DNA of 64,000 bases from Bufo bufo (taxonomy: Eukaryota > Chordata > Amphibia > Anura > Bufonidae). A model generated the notes under the pieces. It searched no databases and was not told the DNA's origin. It saw nothing but the letters and a program-made list of their open reading frames with translations. The translations under genes were made by a program, and so were the position numbers. Positions 1 through 10,130 of this stretch are shown here, piece after piece. Within the stretch, counting starts at the first letter, position 1. Each line of letters starts with the position of its first letter. The stretch covers positions 449,474,722-449,538,721 of the forward strand of contig NC_053392.1 in the NCBI RefSeq assembly GCF_905171765.1, read 5' to 3'.

Positions 1-555
1 TATTTGATTATAATCTAACTAATTATATACAATCATTAACTACTAAAAAGTACCTTAGATGTATTCACTTACTGGTGTGACAGATGGTTACTTCATAATA
101 TACACACAAATATGCCACATGCCACATGCTAAAGCTGATTTGAGTCCAGCGTGATGTCATTGAGTCCAGCGTTTATTTAATTCAGAGCTATAGCCACTCC
201 CCTGCCCACCTGCTGCTGATTCATATGGAAAATAACTGTCATTCAGCAGCAGGTAGGCGGGAAGAGTCAGGAGCTCATGAATATTCATGACTCATCATTA
301 TCAGCTGGAGCTTTTCAATACATGATGTTGGCAGATTGACTGGGTCAATTAAAGAAAGTGACCCAGCATTTTGCTAAGAGAATTAGTCACTTATTTATGT
401 TGCCCTTAGTTAGGACACCACAAAACTGGTTGCCTTTAAAGAAAAAATGTGATTGTTACCACAAAGCACAAGGAAATGCGACTTCGGGACAAATCAAATT
501 TTTCCTGAAATTCAGATCGAATTCCACTTCGTAAACTTCGATTCGCTCATCTCTA
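1..555 (-). mobile_element. 5' end of a ZBED-type hAT transposon (partial)
   Basis: The right edge reads, on the minus strand, TAGAGATGAGCGAATCGAAG, ending at 555. The same end sequence (gaagtggaattcgatc followed by a poor copy of an AT-rich block) recurs at 13606 and at 57948, so this is a family terminus. TAG-GATGAGCGAA with 8-bp duplications is hAT-like. The other end is not visible, so the element probably runs off the window or is truncated. Inside, 201-220 and 241-260 form an imperfect stem-loop around a CTGCTGCTGA core. No coding region was recognised. Confidence 0.5.
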
Positions 556-825
556 ATCAGTAGCATTATCAGTTCCCAAGGTTACCATAAATAAAAACAG
601 ATCTAGCCCTGACAATATTTTGGGCGATTCTGCCCATATGTTGCCTTTGTGATCATCCTCTTTATCCTCAATAATAATGTGGCACCTATCAGAAGCAAGT
701 AGGGAGTATGTCCAACTACTACTACTGGGCAGTTGGCTGGTGCTGCTACTGTTGTTTGCTCTACTATCCACATTCTCACTCCCAGATGTTTACCAGAAGC
801 TTATAAAAGCAGGTTTGGTACAGAT
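556..825. other. Unassigned sequence between hAT ends
   Basis: Small open frames on both strands are short and resemble nothing I recognise. An acidic stretch on the minus strand near 600-770 could be a relic of a hAT N-terminal region, but this is weak. Confidence 0.3.
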
Positions 826-1140
826 TAGTGATGAGCGAATGGAAGTGCAGGAAGTGGACTTTGATCCGAATTTCAGGATAAATTTGATTCACTGCAAAGC
901 CGAATTTCCTCACGCTTCGTGGTAGCAAATTCATTTAAACTTAAAGAGTGTAAAAAAAAAATACTTACCCGATCCATTTGTTCACGGCGGGATGGTCTCC
1001 GCCATCTTTCCTGAAGATCTCGGTTGAAATCCTGTGTGTAGTGAGGGCTGGTGTGATGACTAAAGATGAACGAATTTTTCAAAAGTTCGATTCACCAGTT
1101 CGCCAAAATTTGATTTGCGGTGAATTTTGTTAAAAAACAT
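826..1140 (+). mobile_element. Two hAT-like left termini in tandem
   Basis: TAGTGATGAGCGAATGGAAG starts at 826 and is followed by the family-typical block with tttgatccgaatttcagg. A second, more decayed terminus (taaagatgaacgaatttttc) starts at 1061. Neither has a matching right end nearby. I read them as truncated ends of the same hAT family as 1-555 and 13606. Confidence 0.45.
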
Positions 1141-1842
1141 CTATTTCCTGGCTGCAAAGAGCCTTTATAGTGGTGTAGAACACTTGTAGTAATTGCATAG
1201 GGAGTCTGCTTTGGTAGTGAAATAATACTATGAGTCCGTATGACATGCAGATGACAGGCGTAGCTCTTAGAATCACTGCACACTTCACTTTTTTGGGCAG
1301 TCACTGGGCCAAAACTAACCAAATAACTCAAATATGACCTCAGCCTTACAGGTCGATGTTAGCTCCAAGAAGCGCACTCCTTTTACACCGTCAGCTGATT
1401 CCACATAGATTTCTACAGAACCTGTTCTATTAAACGCTTATACAAGTAGAGCCACCCGACAGAGTGGAGAGGGTGCCAGCAGTAAGTTTGTGTTGACATC
1501 ACTGATTATTTTGCCCCTCTTCTGATCCGTCACAACAATAACCCACAAAAAACAGATCCTGTCTGTGGAGCATCCGCCTTCACTCGGTCAACATTTGGTC
1601 AGTAATCCATCAGTATTGCTAATGCCCCAAAAAACAGGAGTGGACACAAAACAGAGATGACACGTGAATGGAATATTTGCATGTCTTCTGTATTTTGTTA
1701 CCACTCCTGCTTTTGGCTACCAAATCATAAGCCAATTCTGATTGGATCATACAGGCCTTACAACTGCTACACAGAGAGGATCTGTGCATCTCATTTTTCC
1801 TTCCTTCTGACAGATCAGAAGAAGGGCCAAAAAGGCTTAATA
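1141..1842. other. Unassigned intergenic stretch
   Basis: No coding region, tandem repeat or terminal repeat was recognised. The many minus-strand frames are short and overlapping and look like chance frames. Confidence 0.35.
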
Positions 1843-2065
1843 GTGGCCCAGTCATGAAGTGGGGAGGGTGGGAACAGCATGAAAAGTCCACAGAGTGGCC
1901 CTCTGACATAGTGGTGAGGTGGAAGCAGCATGAGGAGACCACATAGTGGCCCAATGACAGAGTCTGGAAGTGATGGCGGAATCAGGAGGCCACAGAGTAG
2001 CAAGGTGACATAGTGTGGAGGTGGCGGCCGCATCAGGAGACCACAGAGTGGCAAGATGACATATT
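1843..2065. repeat. 51-bp minisatellite
   Basis: The landmark ccacagagtggc (or a one-base variant) recurs at 1888, 1939, 1990 and 2041, giving a period of 51 bp and about 4.4 copies. The same unit recurs at 7987-8110, directly next to the 3' side of a hAT transposase. The array therefore looks like the non-coding part of a hAT element whose coding part is missing here. Confidence 0.8.
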
Positions 2066-2660
2066 GTGGAAGTATACAATTAGACAGCACTGCAAAACTG
2101 AAGGTGAGATATTCGGTGATTTTTATTCAGCTGGACATAATGGAATGTAATAAATTCAGGCAACGTTTCAGACTATATGTAGCCCTTCATCAGGCTAATG
2201 AACAAAGATATAACAAGAAATTACGATTAACTAAATGCATAATTTTGATACAATTCATAGTTGTGTCAAATTCAGGTATACATGATTATATATGATCCAT
2301 ATTCTTGCAGAAAATTGAAATAAATTATTAAAGTTTCATAGTTTTGCAATACATGATCCAAAAATTTCATATGGCAAATACAATTCATGCAGCTGTACAA
2401 TATATGCAATATATTAGTTAATGTGAGGTATATAAGGGTTAAAGTACCCCATGTGATAGAACCACACATATAGCAGGAAAAGCAGGCTGAATAAGTAAAT
2501 AACAATAGATAATGAATAAAAGATGAATAAAAGTGGCAGTGATAAAGTGAGTCCCTGAGGGGTATGAGGAACGAAGCTAGCGGTAGAGAAGAGCAGAAAT
2601 CGATGGTAACAGGTAAAACAAGTCTGGTAAGTACAGAATTTTGTTGAGCTTACCCTGGTA
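2066..2660 (-). mobile_element. Penelope-like element tail, inverted copy
   Basis: Read on the minus strand, this block carries the sequence found in direct orientation at 3131-3388 (the part 2411-2660) and the tail found at 4609-4676 plus 7694-7905 (the part 2070-2345). The inner edge abuts a plus-strand PLE reverse transcriptase fragment. A partial inverted copy of the terminal repeat at the 5' side is a known PLE insertion shape. The tail includes a hammerhead-like motif at 2166-2193. Confidence 0.65.
2160..2205 (-). ncRNA. Hammerhead-ribozyme-like motif in PLE tail
   Basis: On the minus strand CTGATGA (2187-2193) is followed by a 17-nt segment (2170-2186) and then GAAA (2166-2169). The segment can fold as six pairs (GGGCTA with TAGTCT, two G-U) around a CATA loop. 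CUGANGA, stem II and GAAA are the conserved core of hammerhead ribozymes, which are known from PLE terminal repeats. I could not find a convincing stem III with a UH cleavage site or a closed stem I, so self-cleavage is unproven. Confidence 0.4.
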
Positions 2661-2795
2661 AATATCTCACCCCTAAACATCCACGTATTCCAGTGATATA
2701 CACTCTACCCAAAGTACATAAGAACCGTGAACATCCCCCAGGGAGGCTGATAGTTTCAGGATGTGACTCTTTATATATATAGGACAAACACTATG
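2655..2795 (+). pseudogene. PLE reverse transcriptase fragment
   Basis: The plus-strand translation contains YTLPKVHKNREHPPGRLIVSG-like sequence, matching the PLE motif (Y-LPK-HK, PPGRPIVSG) that precedes the palm of the reverse transcriptase. Only about 45 codons survive before similarity is lost near 2795, so it is a relic. It lies between inverted copies of the PLE tail (2411-2660 and 3131-3388). The same motif appears on the minus strand near 19,550 in the larger PLE. Confidence 0.75.
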
Positions 2796-3130
2796 GTAAA
2801 TGAATTCACACCTTGGTGTCTTACTACAGTCCCTACTGTACTGCCATATCAGTTTGCGGTAATTTGATATGGCCGTTAACTCTGCCTATGATTTTGCTCT
2901 TCTGCACACTGACAAGTGCTTTATGTTAAAACGAGTTTCTGTCTTACTCCAAGATACTGATTTGATCCTCAGCACTCTATGCACCTGCACGGTAGCGCCC
3001 TGCAGGCATCCAATGTGAAGCTCGGCTCCTGCCCTTATTCAAGATGGCGATCGTACCTCCTAGCCCCGGCATCATTCCGGAGCCCTATTCATTGCGCTTG
3101 CCATCCCTTCATTCCAGCACCGGCGTCCAC

Positions 3131-3388
3131 AGGATTGTGCTATACACCAGGGTAAGCTCAACAAACTTCTGTTTTTCCCAGCCTTATTTTACCTGTTATC
3201 ATAGATTTCTGCTCTTCTCTACCACTAGCTTCGTCCCTTATACCCCTCAGGGACTCACTTTATCACTGCCACTGTTATTCATCTTTTATTCATTATCTAT
3301 TGCTATTTACTTATTCAGCCTGCTTTTCCTGCTATATGTGTGGTTCTATCACATGGGTACTTGAACCCTTATATACCTCACATTACCT
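3131..3388 (+). mobile_element. Penelope-like element tail, direct copy
   Basis: About 240 bp match 2411-2660 in reverse complement, from ccagggtaagctcaac to atatacctcacatta. The frame across it shows a hydrophobic stretch, but the same is true of the inverted copy, so I do not call a protein. It closes the PLE remnant on its right side. Confidence 0.6.
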
Positions 3389-3389
3389 A

Positions 3390-3610
3390 TAGTGATGGAC
3401 GAACATCGGTCGGGACGGTTCGCGAACGCGATCAAAGGTTTGCTTACTGCAAATTCGCGGCGGGTCCTATTTACTTTAATGGCAAGCAAACCTTAAAAAC
3501 CTTAAGCTCATATTTGCAGCCACCAAATACTTATAAGAAGTGCACAAATTGTCCCACAACATGGACAGTGACATACCAGAGGGGGAGCAATGGCAAAAAT
3601 TCCCACAAAA
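3390..3610 (+). mobile_element. hAT-like terminus, fragment
   Basis: Begins TAGTGATGGACGAACATCGG, close to the TAG-GATGAGCGAAC terminus of the hAT elements elsewhere in the window. No right end or target duplication was found. Confidence 0.35.
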
Positions 3611-3614
3611 AATA

Positions 3615-3865
3615 TTTATTTTAATCAGGGGCCATTTTTATAAGTCTAAAATTGAAACTCTCAAACATATGCCCTGCTGGAGCCTAGAAAAAATTTATTT
3701 TAGGCCATGGGAGTACAGGCCCCAAACATTAGGCATTCACCGGACAGAAAACATCAAGTGATTATGTGGCTGGAAGTATATTAGACGGTCATTAGATATC
3801 AATTTTACTGCAGGCCATTGAAGTACAGGGCCCAAAAATTATTTATTCATTGTACAGAAAAGAAC
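3615..3865. repeat. Degenerate ~75-bp tandem repeat
   Basis: The phrase gtacaggccccaaa and a variant gtacagggcccaaa recur about 110 bases apart with matching flanks (aggccatgg and aggccattg, then a cattcac or attcatt block and gacagaaaa). This is about two to three decayed units of a minisatellite. Confidence 0.5.
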
Positions 3866-4608
3866 AAGCCTTGTCTTCCTCTCATTGTCTGTCGCTAGTA
3901 GAGGCCTAAGCATGGCAGTCAGGTTCCCCCAGAAGTATCTTTCTGGATGAGCAGCCAATACCGCACTTGCATCAATCTTGACAGGATTCGGCTCCAGGTG
4001 TCCTCCTCCTCCTCCTGTGTTAGGAAAAATGTATTTTATTATGAAATTTATTCCATATATATTATAAAATTCGGTGTTTCCATGATCAATCTTCAGCGTG
4101 GGGGTCCCACAAGGGTTCTACACACTTCCAAAATAAAGTGGGGCGAATAGATGACGGATGATTAGGACACTCCATGATATTCCTAGGAGCTGCTTTTGGG
4201 AGCCGAGCTTCATTTCTGAGACGTCTGTGTGGAAATCCGAAAACCATCTCCATCTCCGTGCACGACAGGATGTCCTCCTACTCCTGTGTTAGGAAAATTT
4301 TAATTTTTATTATAAAATATATTAAACATTTTATTATTACATTTATTAACAATAATAAGGATGCCCTCCTTTCCATTCCATGATGATTGGGAACCCCTGA
4401 CGAAGAGACTGGGCCCTGGTTGGTTTGAATCGTGATTAAATTTGCAACTCTTCCGGACTCCAAGCAATCTTGAAGCTTTGTCTTCTTCTCATTGTCTGTC
4501 GCTAGTAAAGGCCTAAGCATGCCAGGCAGGTTACGCCAGAAGTATCTTGCTGGATGAGCAGCCAATACCACACTTGCATAAATCTTGACAGGATTCCGCT
4601 CCAGGTAT
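3866..4608. repeat. Pair of ~135-bp direct repeats
   Basis: 3866-3999 and 4473-4606 share a run including cattgtctgtcgctagta, gatgagcagccaatacc and cttgacaggattc with scattered differences. A second shared block (ctcctgtgttaggaaaa plus AT-rich sequence) occurs at 4010-4075 and 4278-4340. It looks like a duplicated non-coding repeat; I recognise no coding region. Confidence 0.55.
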
Positions 4609-4676
4609 AGAGCAATTACTATGCAAAACTATGAAACTTGAATCTTTCAATTTTCTGCAAGAATATGGATCATGTA
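4609..4676 (+). mobile_element. PLE tail, left part, split by LTR element
   Basis: It matches 2280-2345 in reverse complement (tgcaaaactatgaaact to ctgcaagaatatggatcat). The sequence continues at 7694 after the LTR element. The target duplication ATGTA lies at 4672-4676 and 7689-7693. Confidence 0.75.
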
Positions 4677-4954
4677 TGTGACGACGGTATCATCCGTGTC
4701 ACCGTCTAGTATTTCCTTCTTCCCATGAAATAGCACAGCCAAATAATCCACAGAGTAATAAATCGCTATTATCGCTAGTATCGCTGGTATCGCCAAATAA
4801 GTCCATACATGAGCCAAAGCTGAATGCTGGAAAGACTTTACTTGAAGCAACACAGGCATTCAAAACTACACTTTCTTTTATCCCCTGCTCCCATGCAAGG
4901 GAGACACCCACAATAAACATACATTAACCCATAACACAAAGGTTACAACCCACA
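4677..4954 (-). repeat. 3' LTR of the non-autonomous element
   Basis: 278 bp, tgtgacgacgg to ggttacaacccaca on the plus strand, matching 7416-7688 over its whole length. Preceded by the duplication ATGTA. Confidence 0.85.
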
Positions 4955-4956
4955 TA

Positions 4957-4974
4957 ACATTCTCCCCTCTGCCT
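4957..4974 (-). other. Polypurine tract
   Basis: The minus strand reads GGCAGAGGGGAGAATG immediately before the 3' LTR. This is the expected place and composition for plus-strand priming in an LTR element. Confidence 0.65.
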
Positions 4975-5391
4975 GTGATATAATTATGGTACACAATGGT
5001 TAACATAATTATCCCAGGAAGGACAATACACAATGTCTTCTGTCCTGGAGACAACTGAGGTGTAATTCAATTATCTATCAGGACAAAGGGAAATCGCCAA
5101 TACACACGGGGAGACAATAGGACAGACATCACTTACTCAAATATACAATGTCCCACCCTTTACAGTACACATAGACATTTAACACATCCCAAAATGACAC
5201 GAATTAGACCAGGAGTTCAAAAGTTAGTAAAAGTCTCTTCGGCCTGGCTGTACTCATGGCTTTTCTGTCCAAAACCGGTTCTACACAGTCTTTTGTCCTG
5301 GAGACAATTGAGAAGTGATCCATTATCTCCCAAGGACAGAGGCAGGACTCCATTAGCCACATGGTAGCAAAAGACAGCAAAATACATGAAC

Positions 5392-7254
5392 TTATATAAC
5401 TATGCAGCTATTGCATACAACCGGTGCTTTCAACATGGGACCGTAATCACATGGTAAGAGGCTGGCAAGTAGTCCTCTCCAAGTACTCGTAGCAAACTCA
5501 AAAGAGGGGAGTTTGTCACATATCTTCCCTTTGGGGTTAAGACTAAACAGGTGTCTGACCTCCTGTTGGTCAGTACCTAGATTAGTCGGGAAGCCCACCC
5601 ACAAAGAAACATTAGCAGAGTTGCCCACCCACGGTAAATAATTAACAGGGTAGCTCACCCACCAGGGACAGTACTGGTCTGTAGGTCCCAGGTTGTGGTG
5701 AAACAGTTTAGCATCCTCAGTCTCCCTGATGCAGCTAGGCAAACCACTGGGGCTACTTGGGGGACAGCGGCCAGCGGCGTTCTGCACGGATGCCAGCACT
5801 TCTGCTGGGACGAGGGGAGTGCAAGCCAGTCCTGTAACAAGGGGGTCGGTGGAGCAGACGCTAGCGGTGCTCTGCCCTGATGCCAGCTCTTCTGCTGGGG
5901 TGAGGAAGGTGCAAGCCAGCCCTGCAACAAGGGGGTCGGTGGAGCAGAGGCTAGCGGCGCTCTGCCCTGATGCCAGCTATTCTGCTGGGGTGAGGGGGGT
6001 GCAAGCCAGCCCTGTAACAAGGGGGTCGGTGGAGCAGAGGCTAGCGGTGCTCTGCCCGGATGCCAGCTCTTCAGCTGGGAAGGGATCAATGGGTATCGCA
6101 GGCTCATCCCCTGCCCCCAGAACTCGGTTGGAGGGATCAGTGGGTATCGCAGGCTCATCCCCTGCCCCCAGAACTCAGTTGGGAAGTAGCTGGGAAGGGG
6201 AGGGCTCGCTTACCTCCTCCTCCTCGTATCCCTGTGGAGATGGCTGGGGATCTGGACCGACCGTCCAGCATCCCTGTAGGACTGGCACAGAGCCCGCGGT
6301 CTCATCTGCGCCCGTGTAGTGGGGTTTGTGTTGCCCTTTTCCCGGTATCTCCGGATGCTGTTGGAAGGTGAGGCCGGTTGCCTCTCCTCCCCAGGACTCT
6401 GGTTGCTGTAGGGCAGAGGGACCCAGCATCTCCTCCCCCTGGAACTCAGGTTGCCGCTGGGGAGAGGGACCAGTTGTCTCCTCTCCCTGTGATATGCACT
6501 GCCGCTGTAGACCTGGGCATGCGGCCCAGCATCCCTGTAGGGCCGGTAGAGAGACCTCGGTCCCATCTCCACCTGCCATCTGTGGGTCCTCCCAGGACAA
6601 GTCTATGAGGTTGCTCACCTCTGAGATTGGTTGGGCAAAAGAGGGTATAATTTCCAGGCAATCCTCTGGGCTGAGGGATGGTGGTTGAGCTAGGTTGAAC
6701 AGATGACGGTAGCTCTGCTCCAGCTCCCACTCCATGGTGACTAGATGAATCAGGTCTGGCCCAACGTCGTCCGCTCGGGGAAGGTCCAGCATGGTTTCCC
6801 TGATGTCGTGGATGTCCCAGAACCGACATCCTGTGGGGCATCCAAAGTCATTGCCCTCCTCAAAGGCTTCCCACAGTAAGCCCGGACCATTATAATCCTC
6901 TCCCTCCGGCAGATAGTGGTTAGTCATCCATGGGTGGCGCTGGGTGGTATACCACTTTAGTGCCCGGTACGCTTTGTCCAGCCACAACTCCTTCCAAATC
7001 AGGTTCCACAGTTCCGTCACCCACTCAGCCAAGGGTTGCTTTCCTAGGAAGGGTGACCGCAGGGCTACGAGTACCTGGAACCTCTGTTCCTCACCGGGAC
7101 GGCTCTCTCTCCACCGCTGCTGTACCTCCTCTAAGGCATCATACCACAGTCTCTTTCGAGTGGCATCTCTCAAGTCCATTATGCCTTCCTCTGATACAGG
7201 CCCATCCTGTTGGGCCAAGTGCTGCTGCAACCTCCAGCGAAACTCCTCTTCCAT
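5392..7254 (-). pseudogene. Gag-like protein of LTR element, two nonsense codons
   Basis: An intact frame of 359 codons runs from ATG at 7254 to a stop at 6175. The same frame then continues, past that stop and one more near 5980, to 5392, for about 621 codons in all. The first stop is TGA where the adjacent 53-bp duplicate has CGA. The second is TAG where neighbouring repeat units have GAG. The N-terminal ~230 residues are charged and rich in Trp (EEEFRWRLQQHLAQQ, then EEVQQRWRES) and look like a compact helical gag-type domain. The C-terminal part contains four 30-residue tandem repeats. I see no CCHC zinc knuckle or catalytic domain. Family unknown to me; a structural (gag-like) role is inferred from its place in the LTR element. 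Confidence 0.65.
5781..6080. repeat. 90-bp tandem repeat inside LTR-element frame
   Basis: The landmark tgccagcnnttctgctggg recurs at 5791, 5881, 5971 and 6061, a period of exactly 90 bp. The period is 30 codons, so copy-number change keeps the frame. A second 53-bp duplication (gtatcgcaggctcatcccct) follows at 6085-6180. Confidence 0.85.
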
Positions 7255-7396
7255 GTTGCTGTGGATAGGAACGCTGCCCGGTAGCTAGCTCTGTCCCTTG
7301 AGCTCCTTCAAAGCCAGGGTCTCAAAGCGAGTGCCAGCGTTGCCATCTATGCACCATACACTAGTGCCTTCCTTGAATCCTCTGTGCAGGGAAAAT

Positions 7397-7413
7397 CCCG
7401 CTGCTTGCCACCA
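7397..7413 (-). other. Primer-binding site candidate
   Basis: Two bases after the 5' LTR the minus strand reads TGGTGGCAAGCAGCGGG. A start of TGGTGGCA is complementary to a tRNA ending TGCCACCA, as in some tRNA-Leu. The rest fits less well, so the tRNA is tentative. Confidence 0.5.
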
Positions 7414-7415
7414 GT

Positions 7416-7688
7416 TGTGATGGTATCATCCGTGTCACCGTCTAGTATTCCCTTCTTCCCATGAAATAGCACAGCCAAATAATCCACAGAGTAATAAATG
7501 GCTATTATCGCTAGTATCGCTGGTATCGCCAAATAAGTCCATACATGAGCCAAAGCTGAATGCTGGAAAGACTTTACTTGAAGCAACACAGGCATTCAAA
7601 ACTACTTTCTTTTATCCCCTGCTCCCATGCAAGGGAGACACCCACAATAAACATACATTAACCCATAACACAAAGGTTACAACCCACA
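7416..7688 (-). repeat. 5' LTR of the non-autonomous element
   Basis: 273 bp, same sequence as 4677-4954, followed by the duplication ATGTA at 7689-7693. Confidence 0.85.
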
Positions 7689-7693
7689 ATGTA

Positions 7694-7910
7694 TAATAAT
7701 GTATACCTGAATTTTACACAACTATGAATTGTATCAAAATTATGCATTTAGTTAATTGCAATTTCTATATCTTTGTTCATTAGCCTGATGAAGAACTACA
7801 TATAGCCCGAAACGTTGCCTGAATTTATTACACACCATTATGTCCGAGTGAAAAAAAATCACTAATTATCTCACCTCAGTTTTGGAGTGCTGTCTAATTG
7901 TATACCTATA
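7694..7910 (+). mobile_element. PLE tail, right part, split by LTR element
   Basis: It matches 2070-2275 in reverse complement, from gtatacctgaattt to gtgctgtctaattgtata. The match to the other copy ends at the same point, which suggests the true element end lies near 7905. The hammerhead-like motif is at 7785-7812. Confidence 0.65.
7780..7820 (+). ncRNA. Hammerhead-ribozyme-like motif, second copy
   Basis: CTGATGA at 7785-7791 and GAAA at 7809-7812 enclose a 17-nt segment matching the copy near 2180. Here the 3' arm is TAGCCC but the 5' arm is GAACTA, so two pairs of stem II are lost. Together the two copies imply an ancestral GGGCTA/TAGCCC stem with a CATA loop. No clear cleavage site was found. 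Confidence 0.35.
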
Positions 7911-7986
7911 TTGATGCAAGTGTTCCTGAGGTGGAGCACCAAGAGATAGCCAGCTAATAGATGTGTGCTGTGATCATCTGAATTGC

Positions 7987-8110
7987 ACTATGTTGTGGAG
8001 GTGGCGGCAGCATCAGGAGAGCACAGAGTGGCAAGGTGACATATTGTGGAGGTAGCAGCAGCATCAGGAGACCACAGAGTGACCCAGTGACAGAGTGTGG
8101 AGGTGGGTGG
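7987..8110. repeat. 51-bp minisatellite, second array
   Basis: About 2.4 units of the repeat at 1843-2065, with ggcagcatcaggaga and cacagagtg as landmarks. It lies just downstream of the hAT transposase at 8197-8958 (minus strand). Confidence 0.75.
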
Positions 8111-8196
8111 CAATAACAGTACCCGCTGGCGATGGTAAGTGTAAGAAGGAGCACTTGGCATCAGATGTGTGGGTGGCAGCATCAGAATAGTAGCTG

Positions 8197-8958
8197 TCAA
8201 ACTGATGGTGTGGCACCATGGATGATGTAGTCTGATGTATCAGGCTTTGGTGGGTGGAAATCCTGGCTGATCCACGCCTGATTCATCTTGATAAATGTCA
8301 GTCTCTCCACATTTAGGCTGAACAGGCGAGTTCTCCTTGAGGTAACTATTGCCCCCATTGCACTAAACACCCGCTCTGATGTCACACTACTGGCCGGGCA
8401 GGACAGCTTTTCCAGGGCAAACTCTGCCAGTTGTGGCCATAAATTCAGTTTGGCTGTCCAGTAGTCCAGCGGATCTTCAATGACGGCTGGCAGGGTGCAC
8501 TCCAAGTATGCCACCACCTGCTGATTCAGGTTCTGCTCTATGTCTAGCTGCTGGTGTGTATTTTCTTCACTAGACGGGTGAGGAAAGCTGCTCATCAGTG
8601 ACTCTAGACTCAGGCTGCTGCTGATGGAGCTGGTACTGCTCCTGCCACCCCACCCCAGCAGCCATGGAAGTGGGATGTGAGCGCAGAGGGCCCCCCCCCC
8701 TTCCCCCCGGTCAGACCTGCGATGGACGATGGGGCAGATAGGCAGCATCCAAATGACTACATAGGATGTCTCTATAGTAGTACAGTTTGCCCTCCCTCTC
8801 AGCGGGTCTAAAAAAGGCCCCCATTTTGGACCGGTAGCGAGGGTCCAACAAGGTGGAGAGCCAGAAGTCATCCCTCTGCCGAATGGTGACAATTCAGCTG
8901 TCACTATTGTGGGGTTTCGCTCTGGTAGATAGGGTAAGCGGGCGCAGTACAGAGGCAA
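8197..8958 (-). pseudogene. hAT transposase, C-terminal part (ZBED type)
   Basis: The last ~100 residues are a clear hAT C-terminal dimerisation region: LDYWTAKLNLWPQLAEFALE, then CPASSVTSERVFSAMGAIVT with the conserved SERVFS glutamate, then LTFIKMNQAWI. The first ~90 codons of the open frame are not hAT-like, but another frame there reads like the hAT LLDPRY block, so a frameshift splits the gene. The N-terminus, BED finger and catalytic aspartates are absent. An acidic, serine-rich linker lies between the two parts. Confidence 0.85.
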
Positions 8959-9139
8959 AATACAAGTTCTTAACTCAAAACTAGAGGTGGGACAACGAAT
9001 TCGTCGAATCCACGAATCCCTTAAATCTTGCTGGATTCGAAGGATTCGTGGACTTGAATCCAGACCTCGTTTACAAAATTCAAATCCGACGAATCCCGGG
9101 ACAGCGATACAGATGCCTTGCCTGTGCTGTAGCAGGAGA

Positions 9140-9230
9140 GGGAGATGAGTGTCTGCTGGGACTCAAACCCACGACCTTCTGTATCAGAGGTAAGGCACTT
9201 ACCCACACAGCTATAAGAGCTGCGTAGCTA
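9140..9230 (-). other. tRNA-derived SINE-like block, left arm
   Basis: The minus strand carries tagctgtgtgggtaagtgcc (A-box-like) and, about 30 nt later, gtgggtttgagtcccagcag (B-box-like, one mismatch to GGTTCGANTCC). Arm pairing is imperfect and no CCA or clean anticodon stem is seen, so it is tRNA-derived and not a tRNA gene. Confidence 0.5.
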
Positions 9231-10130
9231 CTGACTGAAAAGATATATGAGACTTCTACTGTAGACTCTGTTAGCTGTTATAGCCAGTGTACAACTATAT
9301 ACACATGACAGCTGCCCCAACACACCCAGCTCTGCTATATCTCTATGACAGCTGCCCCCCGCACACTCAGCACTGCTATATCTCTATATGACAGCTGCCC
9401 CAGCACACTTAGCTCTGCTATATCTCTATATATGATAGCTGCCCCAGCACACCCAGCTCTGCTACATCTATACACATGACAGCTGCCCCAGCACACCCAG
9501 CGCTGCTACATCTATGCACATGGCAGCTGTCCCAGCACACCCAGCGCTGCTATATCTCTATATGACAGCTGCCCCAGCACACTTAGCTCTGCTATATCTC
9601 TATATATGATAGCTGCCCCAGCACACCCAGCTCTGCTACATCTATACACATGACAGCTGCCCCAGCACACTCAGCTCTCCTATATCTCTATATATATATA
9701 TGACAGCTGCACCAGCACACTCAGCTCTGCTACATCTATACACATGACAGCTGCCCCAGCACACTCAGCTCTGATATATCTATATATCTGTAAGTATTAC
9801 TATACAGTATATAGATATATAGAGATATAGCAGGGCTGAGTGTGCTAGGGCAACTGTCATATATAAAGATATAGCAGAGCTGAGTGTGCTGGGGCAGCTG
9901 TCATGTGTATAGATGTAGCAGAGATGGGTGTGCTGGGGTAGCTGTTGTGTGTATAGATGTAGCAGAGCTGGGTGTGCTGGGGCAGCTGTTATGTGTATAG
10001 ATGTAGCAGAGCTGGGTGTGTTGGGCAGCTAACATATATAGTGATATAGCAGAGCTAAGTGTGCTGGTGCAGCTGTCATGTGTATAGATGTAACAGAGCT
10101 GATTGTGTTGGGGCAGCTGTCGTGTATAGA

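Larger units (their letters stand above)
4677..7688 (-). mobile_element. Complete non-autonomous LTR retrotransposon
   Basis: Two near-identical LTRs (4677-4954 and 7416-7688) begin TG and end CA and are flanked by the 5-bp duplication ATGTA. Read on the minus strand, a primer site lies just inside the 5' LTR and a purine-rich tract just inside the 3' LTR. The internal 2461 bp holds one long frame, interrupted by two stops, but nothing resembling protease, reverse transcriptase, RNase H or integrase. It must have moved with enzymes from another element. The pre-insertion sequence is preserved in the related PLE tail near 2280. The LTRs differ by a few substitutions and small indels, so the insertion is not very recent. 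Confidence 0.85.

Noticed and set aside
5729..6319. 196-codon plus-strand frame opposite the LTR-element gene
   Set aside because: Shadow of the 90-bp repeat; the minus-strand frame fits the element structure far better.
9140..9230. Functional tRNA gene
   Set aside because: A- and B-box-like sequences exist, but the anticodon and acceptor arms do not pair properly and the block recurs as part of a foldback element.
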